Of a stretch of 64,000 bases of DNA, positions 33,116-56,900 are shown one piece after another; within the stretch, counting starts at the first letter, position 1, and every line of letters starts with the position of its first letter. A model generated the notes under the pieces. It saw nothing but the letters and a program-made list of their open reading frames with translations, did no database searches and was not told the origin of the DNA. A program made the position numbers and the translations under genes. The stretch is from Telmatactis stephensoni (Eukaryota > Cnidaria > Anthozoa > Actiniaria > Isophelliidae). The DNA lies in NCBI GenBank assembly GCA_029948255.1, contig JALIZF010001257.1, positions 124,001 through 188,000 on the forward strand, written 5' to 3'.

Positions 33116-33828
33116 TGAAATTTTCTTGCCAGCAATCATCAAATCTGTTCAAATAAATTCTATTACTTACAATATTACAACAACAACCCTCCTTACTATC
33201 TTATTATATATATTACAAGTACACTCGATTTTGATATATAATTCTTGCTCTTGATGTAAAGAAATATATTATGATCATCTGATAGAAAACTTAATCTGTC
33301 GATATAAGGGTATGCTAACTTGGTTTTACGTGTGTGTCAAGCATGTACAGAGTCCCATCAAACTTAATTCAAAGTTGGGCTTCATGAACCATCAAATAAT
33401 TTTGCGTGTGAAATAGACTTAAGGCCTGGTAACATATGTAACTTTTTTGTGAAATTATGTGCAACACAGTCACACCATATGTTCACTCCACAAAATTTGT
33501 AAATTTTAATGTACACAATGTTGCAGAACAACTCAATGCTAAAACTGCAACTATTGTGCCCAGCGTTACAGAAAAAGGTTGCTCCATGTCTGGCTCTTTA
33601 GATAGAGAGAGATTAAGACTTTAGAAAAAGAACTTTAGTTAATTAGTCATCCATATGATGGATGGCACGTCTGCTCACTACGTCAATGTCTAGTGTGTAC
33701 AAAGAAATTGCACAAAATATATTAACTGGACAAGAAGTTATTGAAAAGAAATAAGCCAGTTTTCCATTCAGTGTAATGCAAAAGTGTTAAAAGCTTTAAA
33801 ACACTGTCATTACCATGGCCATTTAGGA

Positions 33829-33901
33829 GCTGTTTATATGGAGACGAGCGGGCTGAATTCTTTTGTTTTCTTTTCCCTTGGAGCCAGAGAAGAAAAGAAG
33901 T

Positions 33902-33932
<31 letters not shown>

Positions 33933-33953
33933 GTAAACAGCCCCTTAAACCAA
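33829..33953. mobile_element. Short palindromic MITE, GGGGCTGTTTACATGGAG ends
   Basis: The left end GGAGCTGTTTATATGGAGAC pairs with CTCCATGTAAACAGCCCC at the right, and inner AGCGGGCTGA pairs with TCAGCCCGCT. About 125 bp. The ending GTAAACA(G/C)CCCC resembles that of the element at 50228-50453. Confidence 0.7.
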
Positions 33954-34117
33954 AAAGTCAGACCAGAAAAATGGTGTTGTCAAGGAGCTGCCCTTATTCA
34001 CTGATATTCTATAAAAGTCCCTGCAAATTAGCTTTGCTAAAAGTACAGAAAAGTTTAAACTGGTACTAAAAGAGTAGTTACCAACACGGCATAGAATGGC
34101 TTGACTTGAAAACAAAG

Positions 34118-34765
34118 TGCTGTTATAGACAAGGCGCAAAATTGAAAAAGTCGATCGCAAAAAGTGCAGAAGGCATTTTGAGGTAGAGGCTGGTAACATA
34201 ACTATTCTAAACTAATTTTTCATGCTGAATCCGAATATGGCTGTTACCAAGACGTATTCTGCAATCTTATACGTGTAAATGACGTATTTTGTGAATTGCT
34301 ACAGTCATTTCTACTAACGGCTTTTTCATGTAATTCCAAAATTTCCCAAACTTAAAAATAATGACCATAGCTGGAAAGAGCATATCAAAATCAGTAAAAC
34401 TGTGAAGTTTGAAGGATATCAGTTGAAAAATCAAGGAGATACGAATTTTCAAAAAACGAAATTTTGTATGAAAACACTTACAGTTATGCAAGAGATACCA
34501 ACAAATTTCGATTTTGAAAATTCGTATCTCCTTGATTTTTCAACTGGTAAGTTTGGGAACCTTTGGAATTACATGAAAAAGCCGTTCGTATGAAATGACT
34601 GTAGCAATTCACAAAACACGTCTTACGCGTATAAGATTGCAGAATACATCTTGGTAACAGTCATATTCGCATTCAGCATGAAAAATCGGTTTAGAATAGT
34701 TATGTTACCAGCCTCTACCACAAAATGCCTCCAGGTATCTGATTTCTCGAAAATGCGCCTTGTCT
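34118..34765. mobile_element. Foldback element D, copy 1 (~640 bp)
   Basis: The arms pair from ACAAGGCGCA / TGCGCCTTGT at the outside through GAGGCTGGTAACATAACTAT, AATTGCTACAGTCATTTC and CAAGGAGATACGAATTTTCA at the hinge (~34480). The right arm lacks ~115 bp of the left (GACCATAGCTGGAAAGAGCA segment). That segment is shared with copy 2 at 38030-38400. Confidence 0.85.
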
Positions 34766-34769
34766 ATTA

Positions 34770-36744
34770 TACTATCATGTAGTCTACAAACCAGCAGCCA
34801 GCCAAATTTGAATAGGAAACTGTTTTCATATTTTTGAAAACTGGTCACTTGAGATAGGTCACTTATTAGAAATTTTCACAAGGATTTATTGTAGTATGCT
34901 TATTATAGCAAATTCCTTGGCTTTTTTTAAAGAGAAAGTTTGTTAAACATTGTACATCAACCAGAAATTGTCTGTTGCGTACGACATTTTTCTGTCACGT
35001 CTAGAACAAAGTGTAAATATGTAAGTCTATTTCAAAACGTCACTCTGCCCAACTAAGAATGCCTATTGACTTCCAACAGTTAATTCTAAACAGCTTCTAT
35101 GTGGGTGATTACTAATGGGTTAACTACAACAACACGTCAACGTCAGCTACGCCATATTAGTAAGCTTGGTTGTTATGGTTACCAGTCGCTAATAAGAAAA
35201 CAAATTACATCATGTTAGTGTATTAATTTTTATGGTAAGTTTCTTCCCAAGGATTTTATATTTTTATATATATTAAGTGGGTTAACAGTGTTGGATCATA
35301 TAAAGAATTTAATGATTTCGTCAGAAGAGGATAATATTTAGCTGTCTCTTCACCAAGGGAAATCACAGTGCTAGTGATATACAAATAGTTGCAAGACAGT
35401 AGTGATAGGTCAATATTAGATCAAGCATACAATTATTGCTATGTTAGGTAAGAATTATATGATGGAACAACACACAACACACACACAACAAACACACAAA
35501 ACAAAATATCGTTTCGTCAAAAATATAATCACTAAAACATTACCAAAACAGATCACAGAAACGTGCAGATTGCATCCATCTTTGAAGCAGTATATTACTT
35601 GCGTCAATTCTTTAATCACAACTAATTAAACTCCCTGAACAAAACTACTACCTTTTTTTCTTTCTATAGTTTCCTGCAAGGCCTTGCACACCCAACAAAA
35701 AAGTAGACTCAAAGAGAAAGCTGACACTTCAATCATATGAAAAATCACTAGAACAATGCAATTCTTAGATGGACAACAACAACAGTTCCTGCCTGACAAA
35801 TTCCAGCATTGGGAAATTGAAGAAATGTTCATAAAAATTGCCTTAGTGAATTGTCTATGTCCAGAACATTACCACATTTTGCACGCTTACATGCCCTGCC
35901 AAACTAGTCTCAACTTTGAATTGGATGATTAGCTACCAAGAATTCAACAATGTTCAGATATCAATATGAAAAATCAAAAATTAACTCTGGATTTTTTGTA
36001 CATTTAGCCATTGGCCAATTTCCAGTCAAGACTGTGACTCAAGGGTCTGGTAGGACACATTATTATGCAAATGGAGGTAATGTATATACTAATACCATTT
36101 GAAAAAAAAAAAAAAAAATGTTCAGAAAAAGTCACCTAGGCTATTTTAATAGACACCTCTTTCTTGTTTGTTATTGAGCGTCTGTATTTATTTTCTCAAC
36201 AACAGCAGACCTTCCAAGAAACTATAGAATAATTGTTTTCTCAAGTTGCACTAAGATTTTTCTTGATACATTTGTAAATCATCATTTTTGAGTTGATATA
36301 AAAAATATTTAATTCAATGAATGCATCTAATGAAAGTTTTTATATATATTTATATAAAAGTTGTATAAAATTTGGTTTAAATGATTCATCCATCATGGAT
36401 ATGATAATATATTTTCATTTCTTATAAAAATAAACTTTGCATGACCCATTACGATGGGCAACATAATCCAGAAATTTGATAAGCCCAACTAATTTCTTTA
36501 AGCTTTTGTATAATAGAATTTCACCTATCTATAATTTCACCTATTTATATAAAATTCACAATCATAGTTATTTTGTATAATTATCATTTTCTAAAAACAA
36601 CTACTATAAAATATCCGATTCTAGAATTTGGGCTAAACAACCTTTATGGAAGCTGTCAAAGCTTGTTATATGGCAAGGTTGCTATGGTAACCCATTATTG
36701 CAACAGTAACATTAACGACCTGTCTTTGTATACATCAGCCCACC
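34770..36744. other. 3' flank of the QKI-like gene
   Basis: Downstream of the QKI stop at 36745 on the minus strand, so probably 3' UTR near 36.2-36.7 kb. A minus-strand AATAAA lies at about 36187, roughly 560 bp past the stop, and is a candidate polyadenylation signal. Contains an A run at 36103-36118 and CA-rich short repeats at 35464-35500. No further exon recognised. Confidence 0.4.
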
Positions 36745-47544
<10,800 letters not shown>

Positions 47545-47927
47545 TGTTGAGTTAGGGTTAGTTATAAAAAGAAAACACCAAAAAAACAGTGGACGACTTG
47601 ACGTGCCAGCCAACGCTAGCTGGGGACTTCAACATGTGCGCTATTGCCAAGGAAACTGGGACCGACCTATAATCTCTAATTACCATAAATTGAGAGAAAC
47701 TGAAACGAGATTTAAAGATTAACAATTTATCAAATTTTCAGCCCCTTCAAAAGACCAGCATCAATCAAAATATTAAATTAAGGCGAAGCGCTGCGCTTAT
47801 TTTTGCGGCACAGCTGGAGAATTAACTTAATTTATAAAGAGACTTTTATTATTCATGCTGATAGGGAATTATGGGTAATTTGAAAGTCTCATGCTTTTTG
47901 ACCAGCGGAGTACTTTTAAAATTCAAA
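47545..47927. promoter_or_regulatory. Putative bidirectional promoter between QKI and DNAJC8
   Basis: 383 bp separate the two divergent start codons (47544 minus, 47928 plus), and both 5' UTRs must fit within it unless non-coding first exons exist elsewhere. GCGAAGCGCTGCGCTT at about 47782 is the only GC-rich patch. No TATA box at a convincing position. Confidence 0.55.
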
Positions 47928-50900
47928 ATGGCGGCCGATGGAGAAAGAGCATTTTCAACTTTTATGACAGAAGTAAGTTTCTTTTTTATGGATTTATCTT
48001 TAATATTGGCATAGATTTAGTACTGATTTAGCTCCGATAATAATTTTTAATCTGTAGACCGAGTTTCTTGGCGATATCCAATGGAGCTACGTACGAATAT
48101 GACATATTTGTTTGAACAAATGTTACGGCCGGTAATTTTTAGTTTTGACGTCGGCGTTCTTTAGAACGTCAATTAATATTGTAGAAATGATTAAGTTATG
48201 ATGTACTGATATCCGATAGCTTGTAAAAAATATACCACAGTTTTTCACGAAATTCTACGCGTTGCATACAAACAAGGAGAACATTTACACGACAGAAACG
48301 TTGAAAAAGATTTGTATTCTACTTTTAGGTCAAGCAAATAGAAACTACCGATTCTGTATGGACAGGACCAAAACAAATAGAAAGGCTAACAAAACCAGGA
48401 ACCAAATATCTTAATTTAAATCCTTATGAGGTGAGGTTATCCACTTTGTTGCCTGTTTTGCAGACTCAATTTTTTATGCTTGAAAATCTCACCAAAAAAG
48501 TCTGCTGAACTGAGCACTAATTAGTTTCCAATATGCATGAGCAATTGTCGAGGACTGGCCAATCAGAGTGAACTGAGTCTATAAAGCAGGCTACCCATTT
48601 TGCTTCATCATTTCCCATTTTTCCCTTCATTTCGTTTGGGCCATTTTTTCCTTCATTTTGTTCCCATTTTGTTCCCTTCATTTCCCTCCATTTGGAGCAG
48701 ATTTCATATGACTGTGAAAACATGGTCACAGTTATGGCAAGAGTTATAAATGTTGTTATAGAGAACACAGCACTGACGTGGTCATGGCAGGACCAAGCCT
48801 ATTTTGCACTCATGTGTAAACTGTTCTTATTTTCAATATTATACAGTGAACTCCCTCAATGCCAACACCTTTCTAAGGCAGACACCACTCTAAGGCAGAC
48901 ACCTCTCTAAGGCAGACACCTCTTTAAGGCAGACACCACTCTAAGGCAGACACCTCTCTAAGGCAGACACCTCTTTAAGGCAGACACCACTCTAAGGCAG
49001 ACACCTCTCTAAGGCAGACACCACTCTAAGGCAGACACCTCTCTAAGGCAGACACCTCTCTAAGGCAGACACCTCTCTAAGACAGACACCTCTCTAAGGC
49101 AGACCCCACTCTAAGGCAGACCCCACTCTAAGGCAGACACCTCTCTAAGGCAGACACCTCTTTAAGGCAGACACCACTCTAAGGCAGACACCTCTCTAAG
49201 GCAGACACCTCTTTAAGGCAGACACCACTCTAAGGCAAACACCTCTCTAAGGCAGACACCACTCTAAGGCAGACACCACTCTAAGGCAGACACCTCTCTA
49301 AGGCAGACACCTCTCTAAGACAGACACCTCTCTAAGGCAGACACCACTCTAAGGCAGACACCACTCTAAGGCAGACACCACACCAGGCTAGGAAAATACT
49401 AGCAAACTATTGATTACTGGGGAACTGGGATCATTTTCTCTTAATAGAGATGGCATTTAGCTGGTTGTGCATTAGTCTCCCTTGCAGCCATTTTTTGTGT
49501 CATCATCACACAACACTTCCATAGCATTGAGTGATGACACAAAAAACATAAATACATAGTTTATTTGATGAAGCAGGTTATATTATGGGCAGCAATAGCT
49601 GATGTGGCCTGCTAACTAATATTACAAATATATAAAATGAATAAATAGATAAGAATATAAATAATCCACTTCAGGAGCTGTACAAGCATTACTATGAGGA
49701 ATGCTACCATACTAGCATAGAGTAGATAGTGTATGACTGTGAAAACGGCATGGCACAGTTACGGCACTGACACGGTGATGGTACAGCACGGTCTGTTTCA
49801 CACTCATGCAAAAGCTGCTCTATACAACACCTGTAAGCGATCAATTTACATTTGATTCCAGACTAAATAAATTAATTTATTTGCGAGGAAGACTAGCTGT
49901 GCATACCTCTGCAAAAATCCTGGCTATACTACTGTTGTGGGCTACAAAAACCCTAGAGCCCACCTTCTTCATGATCCCCATTGTTGCATTTAAAGGTCAA
50001 GATGCTTCACAGAAAATCCATTTGCCAAAGTCACTGCAAGATAACAATTCTCAGTGAATAATTGACTTTTTTCTGTTGCTATTTTTCCAAAGGTTTTACA
50101 ACTGTTACCAGATGCATCAGAAGAAGAACTTAAAAAACAGTATAGAAAGGTGTAGCAATCTTTAGTGGATTGATTAATAGCTTTGACTGGTTGTGAAAAT
50201 GAGTTTGCCTGGATGTCTTGAACAACCTAATGGGGAATTTACATGGCACTAGGATCATTCTAGTAGGCAAAATAATAATCCTACCTGCTATATATTTACT
50301 GCATTGTGTTTACATAGGAATTTGTGTCTTCACTTTGGGTACTAGGATCGTCCTACTAAACAGAATGCAGTAAATGTATAGCCGGTAGGATGATTCGCCT
50401 GCTAGGATAATCCTAGTACTAGGATGATCCTAGTGCCATGTAAACACCCCCTAAAACAAATTTTGATAGTAAACATCTGTAGTCTTGCCTGCATGTCACA
50501 GTCGGTACCCTCAGTATTCAGGAGTCAAAGCCAGATGCTTCCTCTCAAAAATCTTGAACTAAATGTCACTCAACTTTTGACAAACAAGGTTCCAAAGTTT
50601 AATCGGAAACTTGAAAGTTCAAGTTGTACTTGGGAAGTTTAAAATATACTGTTAAAATTGGTAAACCTCAAACTTTCTTCCTAGTATTCCCTTAAGTCCT
50701 ATTAAACATTTGGACAACTAGCTCCAAGTCCTCTTGTCTATTTAGGAAATTAATTCTCTTTCCATAACCAACTCTCTAATGATCATTGTCCATTACAAGA
50801 GAAATCCTAGTACATAAATTCAGAAATTTGTTAGAATTAAGGTCTGCACTGAGAATGAGTAAATGAAGCAAAACTTCTTTGCCTAAAGAAGTTTGCAATT

Positions 50901-53900
50901 TGATCATCAAAATATAATTTTCCATGGCTAGTTTGAATCAAGAAACTCACTTTGAACAAATTTTTAGATTTGCATGGGAAGTTCGTTTGAATTTTGCCAC
51001 TGAATCAAGTTCATTGATTCAACTTCTAAAGCTTTCAACAAATTTTTAGATTTGCATAGGAATTTGGTTTGAATTTTGCCACTGAATCAAGTTCATTGTG
51101 AACTTCTAATTAAAGTACAATTTGAACTTTGAGACTTCTGAATGAACTTTAGAACCACTCACCAAAATGTATGTGAAATGCTCTATAATGAACTCCTTGT
51201 TGTAAATGTGCAGCAGGAAGCATAACTAAACTAACCATTACAATGTATTTTCAGCTCTCTTTTTTGGTTCATCCTGATAAAAACAGAGAAGATGTTGACA
51301 GAGCACAAAAAGCATTTGATGGTAGGACCGTCTTTTCACCCCCCTTTCTTCCACTTGTTCATTTCTTCCTTCCTTCCTTCCTTCCTTCCTTCCTTCCTCC
51401 CTCCCTCCCTCCCTCCCTCCCTCCCTCCCTCCCTCCCTCCCTCCCTCCCTCCCTCCCTCCCTCCCTCCCTTCCTTCCTTCCTTCCTTCTTCCTTCCTTCC
51501 TTCCTTCCTTCCTTTCCTCCTTTCCTCCTTCCCTCTCTCCCTCCCTCCCTTCCACATTTCTCTTCTTTTTTTTTCTGATTTCCATTCTTCTGCTTCAAGA
51601 TAGATATCAAGAGAGCTCATTTGAAAAATACATACCTTAGGGAGAGTTTAATCTATTCCAATTTAATTTTTACAACACTTGATACTATTACTGACGCGTT
51701 TCAGCATGCATGCTCCTTCTGTTGCCCTGTTTGAAAAGGATTTTTTTACTTTTATCTCAAATAATTGTTGTAAAAAACGAATTGAAGATGGTTTTGAGTT
51801 GTCTGTCCTCTTATCACTGCACTCGTGATTCCACTTGAGTTTTGAACATTTTATGACGTCAAGAGTGTGTCAATAAGAGGACAGACAACTCAAAACCATC
51901 TTTAATTTGTTAATTATTTGACTACCTTTTTTTCAATAAAGCTGTCAGCAATGCATACAAAACAATACAAGATCCAGAAAAGTTACAAAGAGTAAAAGAA
52001 ATATTGGATGAAGCAAATGCATTAGTTAAAGAAAAGGTAGATATCCAGTCATTCAATTGTCATTAAAACAACATGTTACCCAAATGCAAGATTGCAAATA
52101 AGTGCCATTCACCAGACAAATCTTCAAATTATAGAACCTCATCGACAGGTATGTGCCTGTCCCTAGCAACAAGGTGGTAACCATGGTGAACATTTACAGT
52201 CCACCACCTAGCATCCGTCACAACAATACTTACCTACCATGCTTACTAGGGAGAGGAGGGTGGGGCCAAAAGCAATTGAGCTGCAATGCTCAAGCTAGTC
52301 CAGTCCCAGACTCTCTTTCTTGCCGCTCCAGGACTCGCGGAGAAAGAGAGTCCAGTATAACTTGCATGCGCATGTGCAAAATGAGCCAATCAGATTAAAG
52401 TTTTATTTTGAGAGCTTGCAATATGCAAATTTCAGTGTTTGGTAGCAGTGGTAGTGATGCGTATCGAAAAATTCACAAATACGTCTTTCACAACTGTCCA
52501 TCCGTAAATGGCCTGTAACTGCTCAAACTTTGGTAAAAGATTATAGTTGGTTTTTCCAAGTGCATAGCTCACTGAATCAATTAACAAATGGCTTTCCGAA
52601 ATGAGACTGATATCGTGTATACAAAACTCTTCTTCAGCCATCTTGAATCATTGGCGACTTTAGGATTTGTAACCACGCGATCACCACATTCATGTGGTGA
52701 TCGCGTGGTCACTAAGCTGACATGCGCATGCAAGTTATACTGGACTCTCTTTCTCCGCGAGTCCTGGAGCGGCAAGAAAGAGAGTCTGGGACTGGACTAT
52801 GCTCAAGCAAGCTATGAATCTGTGACGATCTGCAAGAATGACCACATGTGAGAGCCCTGCATAGCTTAGGGGAACCCTACACATGCAAACAAGAGATTGC
52901 TGGTCAACGTACCTGGATTTAACTTTGTCTAAATTATATTCAGCGAAATTAATGATGCAGATTTGTAGGCTGGTTTTATCTAACAAGCAGCGAGTTCTAT
53001 TTCAAAGTCTATTTTTTCTGCAACATTGTTCAACATGTTGAAAACTTGATTCAACATTCAGCATACCATGATGTATAGTTCAACATTAATAGGCCATTTG
53101 CATGATGGCATCATATACTACAACTACCAGAATGCTTTGCCCACTTTCTTTTGTAAAACAATTAGTTTAGACTATTCTCAAAAGGGAATAAAACTCTGAA
53201 TAAGAAAGAAAATTCATAAAGCATTCTGGTAATTGTAGTAAAATGACGCCATCATGTAAATGGCCTATTTGCCTTCAACAATAAATGTTGAAGGATGTTG
53301 TCAGAGACTTGATCCTGCTTACAAAGTTCCTCACCAGTACAGATAAATTTGTGTGATTGTATTAAATTGTTTTTGTGTATTGGGTTACAGATTAAAGAGA
53401 AAAGAAAACTAGCCAAAGCAAAAGGAGAAGATACAATAGATGAAGATGATCCAATTAAGGTATGCTGTAGTTCAGACCAACGACTCATGTTAGCCCACAC
53501 CATTAATGTTCAGGGGGTGCACAGGGAGCAGAGTGAGGGACACTTTTCTTGTTTTCATATGCACCTATATTTTATCTTCATCTGCGTGCCATCTTTGTTG
53601 TATCTGTTTTTTGCTTGCCTTTTCACTTCCTTCACCAGTGCCCTGCAGCAATCACTGAACCATCATGTCACTGGAGTTTCATCCCTTTCCAAATTTTATC
53701 ACATTGATCAAATTTCATCCTCTCGTGCACGCGCTCAGCACGACCGTTGAGAATGGGCTCAAGCATTTTGTACAGCAGTAAATAAAAAACAAGATATTGC
53801 GCGGATGAAGATAAAATTAATATAGGTGCGTACACAAACAAGAAAACCAGCCCTCCTCTGCTCCCTTTGGGGGTGAGGCAAAACAGCCTCCAGTAGAACT

Positions 53901-56900
53901 TGCATACATATTGAAAACAGTTTGGATTTATATGGGAAACTGGTCTGAGTTCAAACTGGCATGACTTACTGGTATGTGTCAGTTCAGCTTGTGCTTTATG
54001 GAATGGGCTTAAGATGCCCAGCACCTCTTTATTTGGTTCACAGGTGTAGATTTCAGTAGCATCTTTCAGCATCATAATCTTCGCAAGATTTCTGTAATAC
54101 TAAATCCTCAACCATTGATTTACATAGAAATAATAAATGCTTTATGAATTGAGTAGCATTTATAGAGATATTGCTAACCTTACAAATACCATTTTGAGAG
54201 AAAATACTCATAATTTCAAAAAATCAAGATGGAATATTTTTCATATTACATTGAGCAAGTCAAGTTTTGGGGATTATCAACAAGATTTATGCACTTTAGA
54301 CAACCTGTCACTTGCCAAACCTGCCTGCTTAGTAAAGCAACAAAAGTATATTTTACTTGTTAATGAAATTCATAAAAGGAATTATTATTTTCAACCATTT
54401 TGTGAAGTAATTTTTATTAGTAATTGTTCATAAAGTATTATCTAATGATAATAATAATTATTATAATTGAATAATAATTATCCAATTTCTTATAAATCTG
54501 TACATGTAGTTCAAGAAGTTTCATCATGCAGAAACTGTAAAACTCTTTGCTGACCATGAGATTAAAAGAGTTGCAAGAGAAAATAAAGAAGCTGAACTAA
54601 GGTAAATTTAAAATTGAAACACAAGAATTCCCTGTGCCATTTTATTTACACAGTCAAAGCTTGATTATGCAGACCTCAAATAATCCATACTTTTCCCATG
54701 AATACAGCTGACAGAAGCTCTCGAAAGGAACCACTTTGGGAATTCAAAAAGTGATCATGGCAACTAGAGCTGGTTCCTTATGAGAATGTGCTCTCATAAG
54801 CAGCCATGCATTAGAACAAAGAAATTGGTCACTTAGCAGAGCTTTTAGCTTGAGCTTAGTTAAAAGACTACATGCAGTTACAACAACTTCCAAACATGTC
54901 AAACATGTCTGTTTTGTCAGCCCAATGTTGCTCATTTGTTCTTGGAATGTTTTACATGTCAAAATGTAGAAGCTGAGTAAAACAGATCAAAGTTTTGAAT
55001 CTGGTCATACTTAAGGTGATTCCTCGGTAATTGATCCTACCTATAAAAGTCGCTATAAATTGGATATTTTGTAGATTTTGAGTTACTTATTTTTTAACTA
55101 ACAAAAAACAAGGGGGTCACCATGCTCTTTTAAGAAATATTTGGCTTGAAAGACAAGGGTGTTTTAGCGATTTCACGCGCACGTTCGATGTATTCCGGCT
55201 AATTCGTCGATAAGTCAATCGGGTCTCAGAAATAAGTTGATAGACTCAGAGTTAGCAGCATTGTAGTAGAATAAGATTAAATGGCGAGTTGCCTCTTAAG
55301 AAAGACCATTTTAAGCTTGATAAAATGAATTTAAGGACTTTTTTTTACAAATTTGAGAAACCACTTTCGCGCGGAAACGTTCAAGTTTGGACATTTTAGT
55401 GTCCAAATACTCACAAAAAACGTCATTTTTTCAATGTTTCTACCTATAACTTTTCTTAATTTTCAACTAGACGCATAACTGCGTGAACTCGGGCTTCTCT
55501 TTGAACGTTGCGATTTATCTCTGTTAGCTAAACGTTTGAAATAATTAAAACTCAAATAACATTGTCCTCTGGAAAAGTTGCATCATATGAGTATAAGCCA
55601 TTGCAATTTTAAAGACACACACCGTGTGTGACCGAGGGAGCGTTGCGTGACGAGGTTTATAAACACGGCTGCGAGGGAGACTACTGGAGACATTGTTCCA
55701 GGCCATCCTGTCAACATCATATTCCCTGGCTATAAACAAACTTTCCCTTAGAGTGGAAACGGTAAATCCGTGAAATACTATTTTTCCAATGATCGCAAAA
55801 ATGTACCTTTGAGGACTTGGGTGTATTTGAACGTATTACCTTATAAGCAAACTGTCTGAGCTTTCTACTTTTATCGTTAAGGCTTTTTAGAGTTCGCATT
55901 GGTATTCTGCTCGGTTCACGATCACGTTATAAAAACACTCTACCCTGGGTACTTAGCTTATAAACATGTCTGTAATTATAATAAACATACTATGAATATA
56001 AACGAGATCTAGCATTCTTTGTATTGATACAAGTACGTTCAAATCATTAGCATTATCTAAGTTATTACAATCATTGAGCGATGAATTCACCGAATAGTTT
56101 CGCAATAAACATCAAGCCTTGCTATAACAAAGAAATCAAACACTCACTTTAATTAATAAGCTTAATAAAAAATACCTAACGTGATAGAATTGATCATTGG
56201 GAACGTGGTTCTAGTTTGACACTTCTTCAGTGCATCTTCTTCATTTACAGTCTTTGTAATTCTCCTTTGTTCGTCGCTGAAACTATGTTGAGATTTAAAA
56301 ATAATGGTCCTTTGTGCTGTCATAGTTCACATAAGATTGAGAAGTTGTTTCAAAATAGCTTGTTTAAGTTTAGCTTGGTTCACTATAAAATGATCACTCG
56401 TAAATGTTCTCTCGTATAGAAGTTCGCGGTCTCTCATAAGGTTCGACTCGTTTCGAAAACGCTCGACATCTTTTAGTGTGGGTCTACCGCGAATAGTGTG
56501 CATCTGTAAGTGCTTTAAGCGTACCTCACATCATTTATAAACCAAGAAGCTAAGCGAAAGCGAAGGGAATCGAAGCCTTCAAAGCTGTTAAACTTTGACC
56601 ACGAGCAAAGTTATTGATCACGTGAAATGTATCGATCACGTGATAGCTACTGACCACGTGACTGCTTTTTGTGGTCGAAGACAAATAACGAAGGGCAATT
56701 TATACCTCGGGCATTCCACAGGAAGCCCGAGTAAATACGTTTTGTAAATCATAACAAGAAAGCAAAATTTGAAATAAAAAATGGGGGTCACCGTGCTCGT
56801 TAGAGAGTTATTCTCAAAATTACCATCAAATTTGGGGTAAAATCTGCACTTTTCCGAGAAGGTACTGGGGCGAGTTTGACAAAACTCACTATTTGTCGCA

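Noticed and set aside
51238..51620. Pro/Ser-rich and Arg/Glu/Gly-rich open frames
   Set aside because: They are products of the polypyrimidine tract in DNAJC8 intron 4; only 51255-51321 within it is a true exon.
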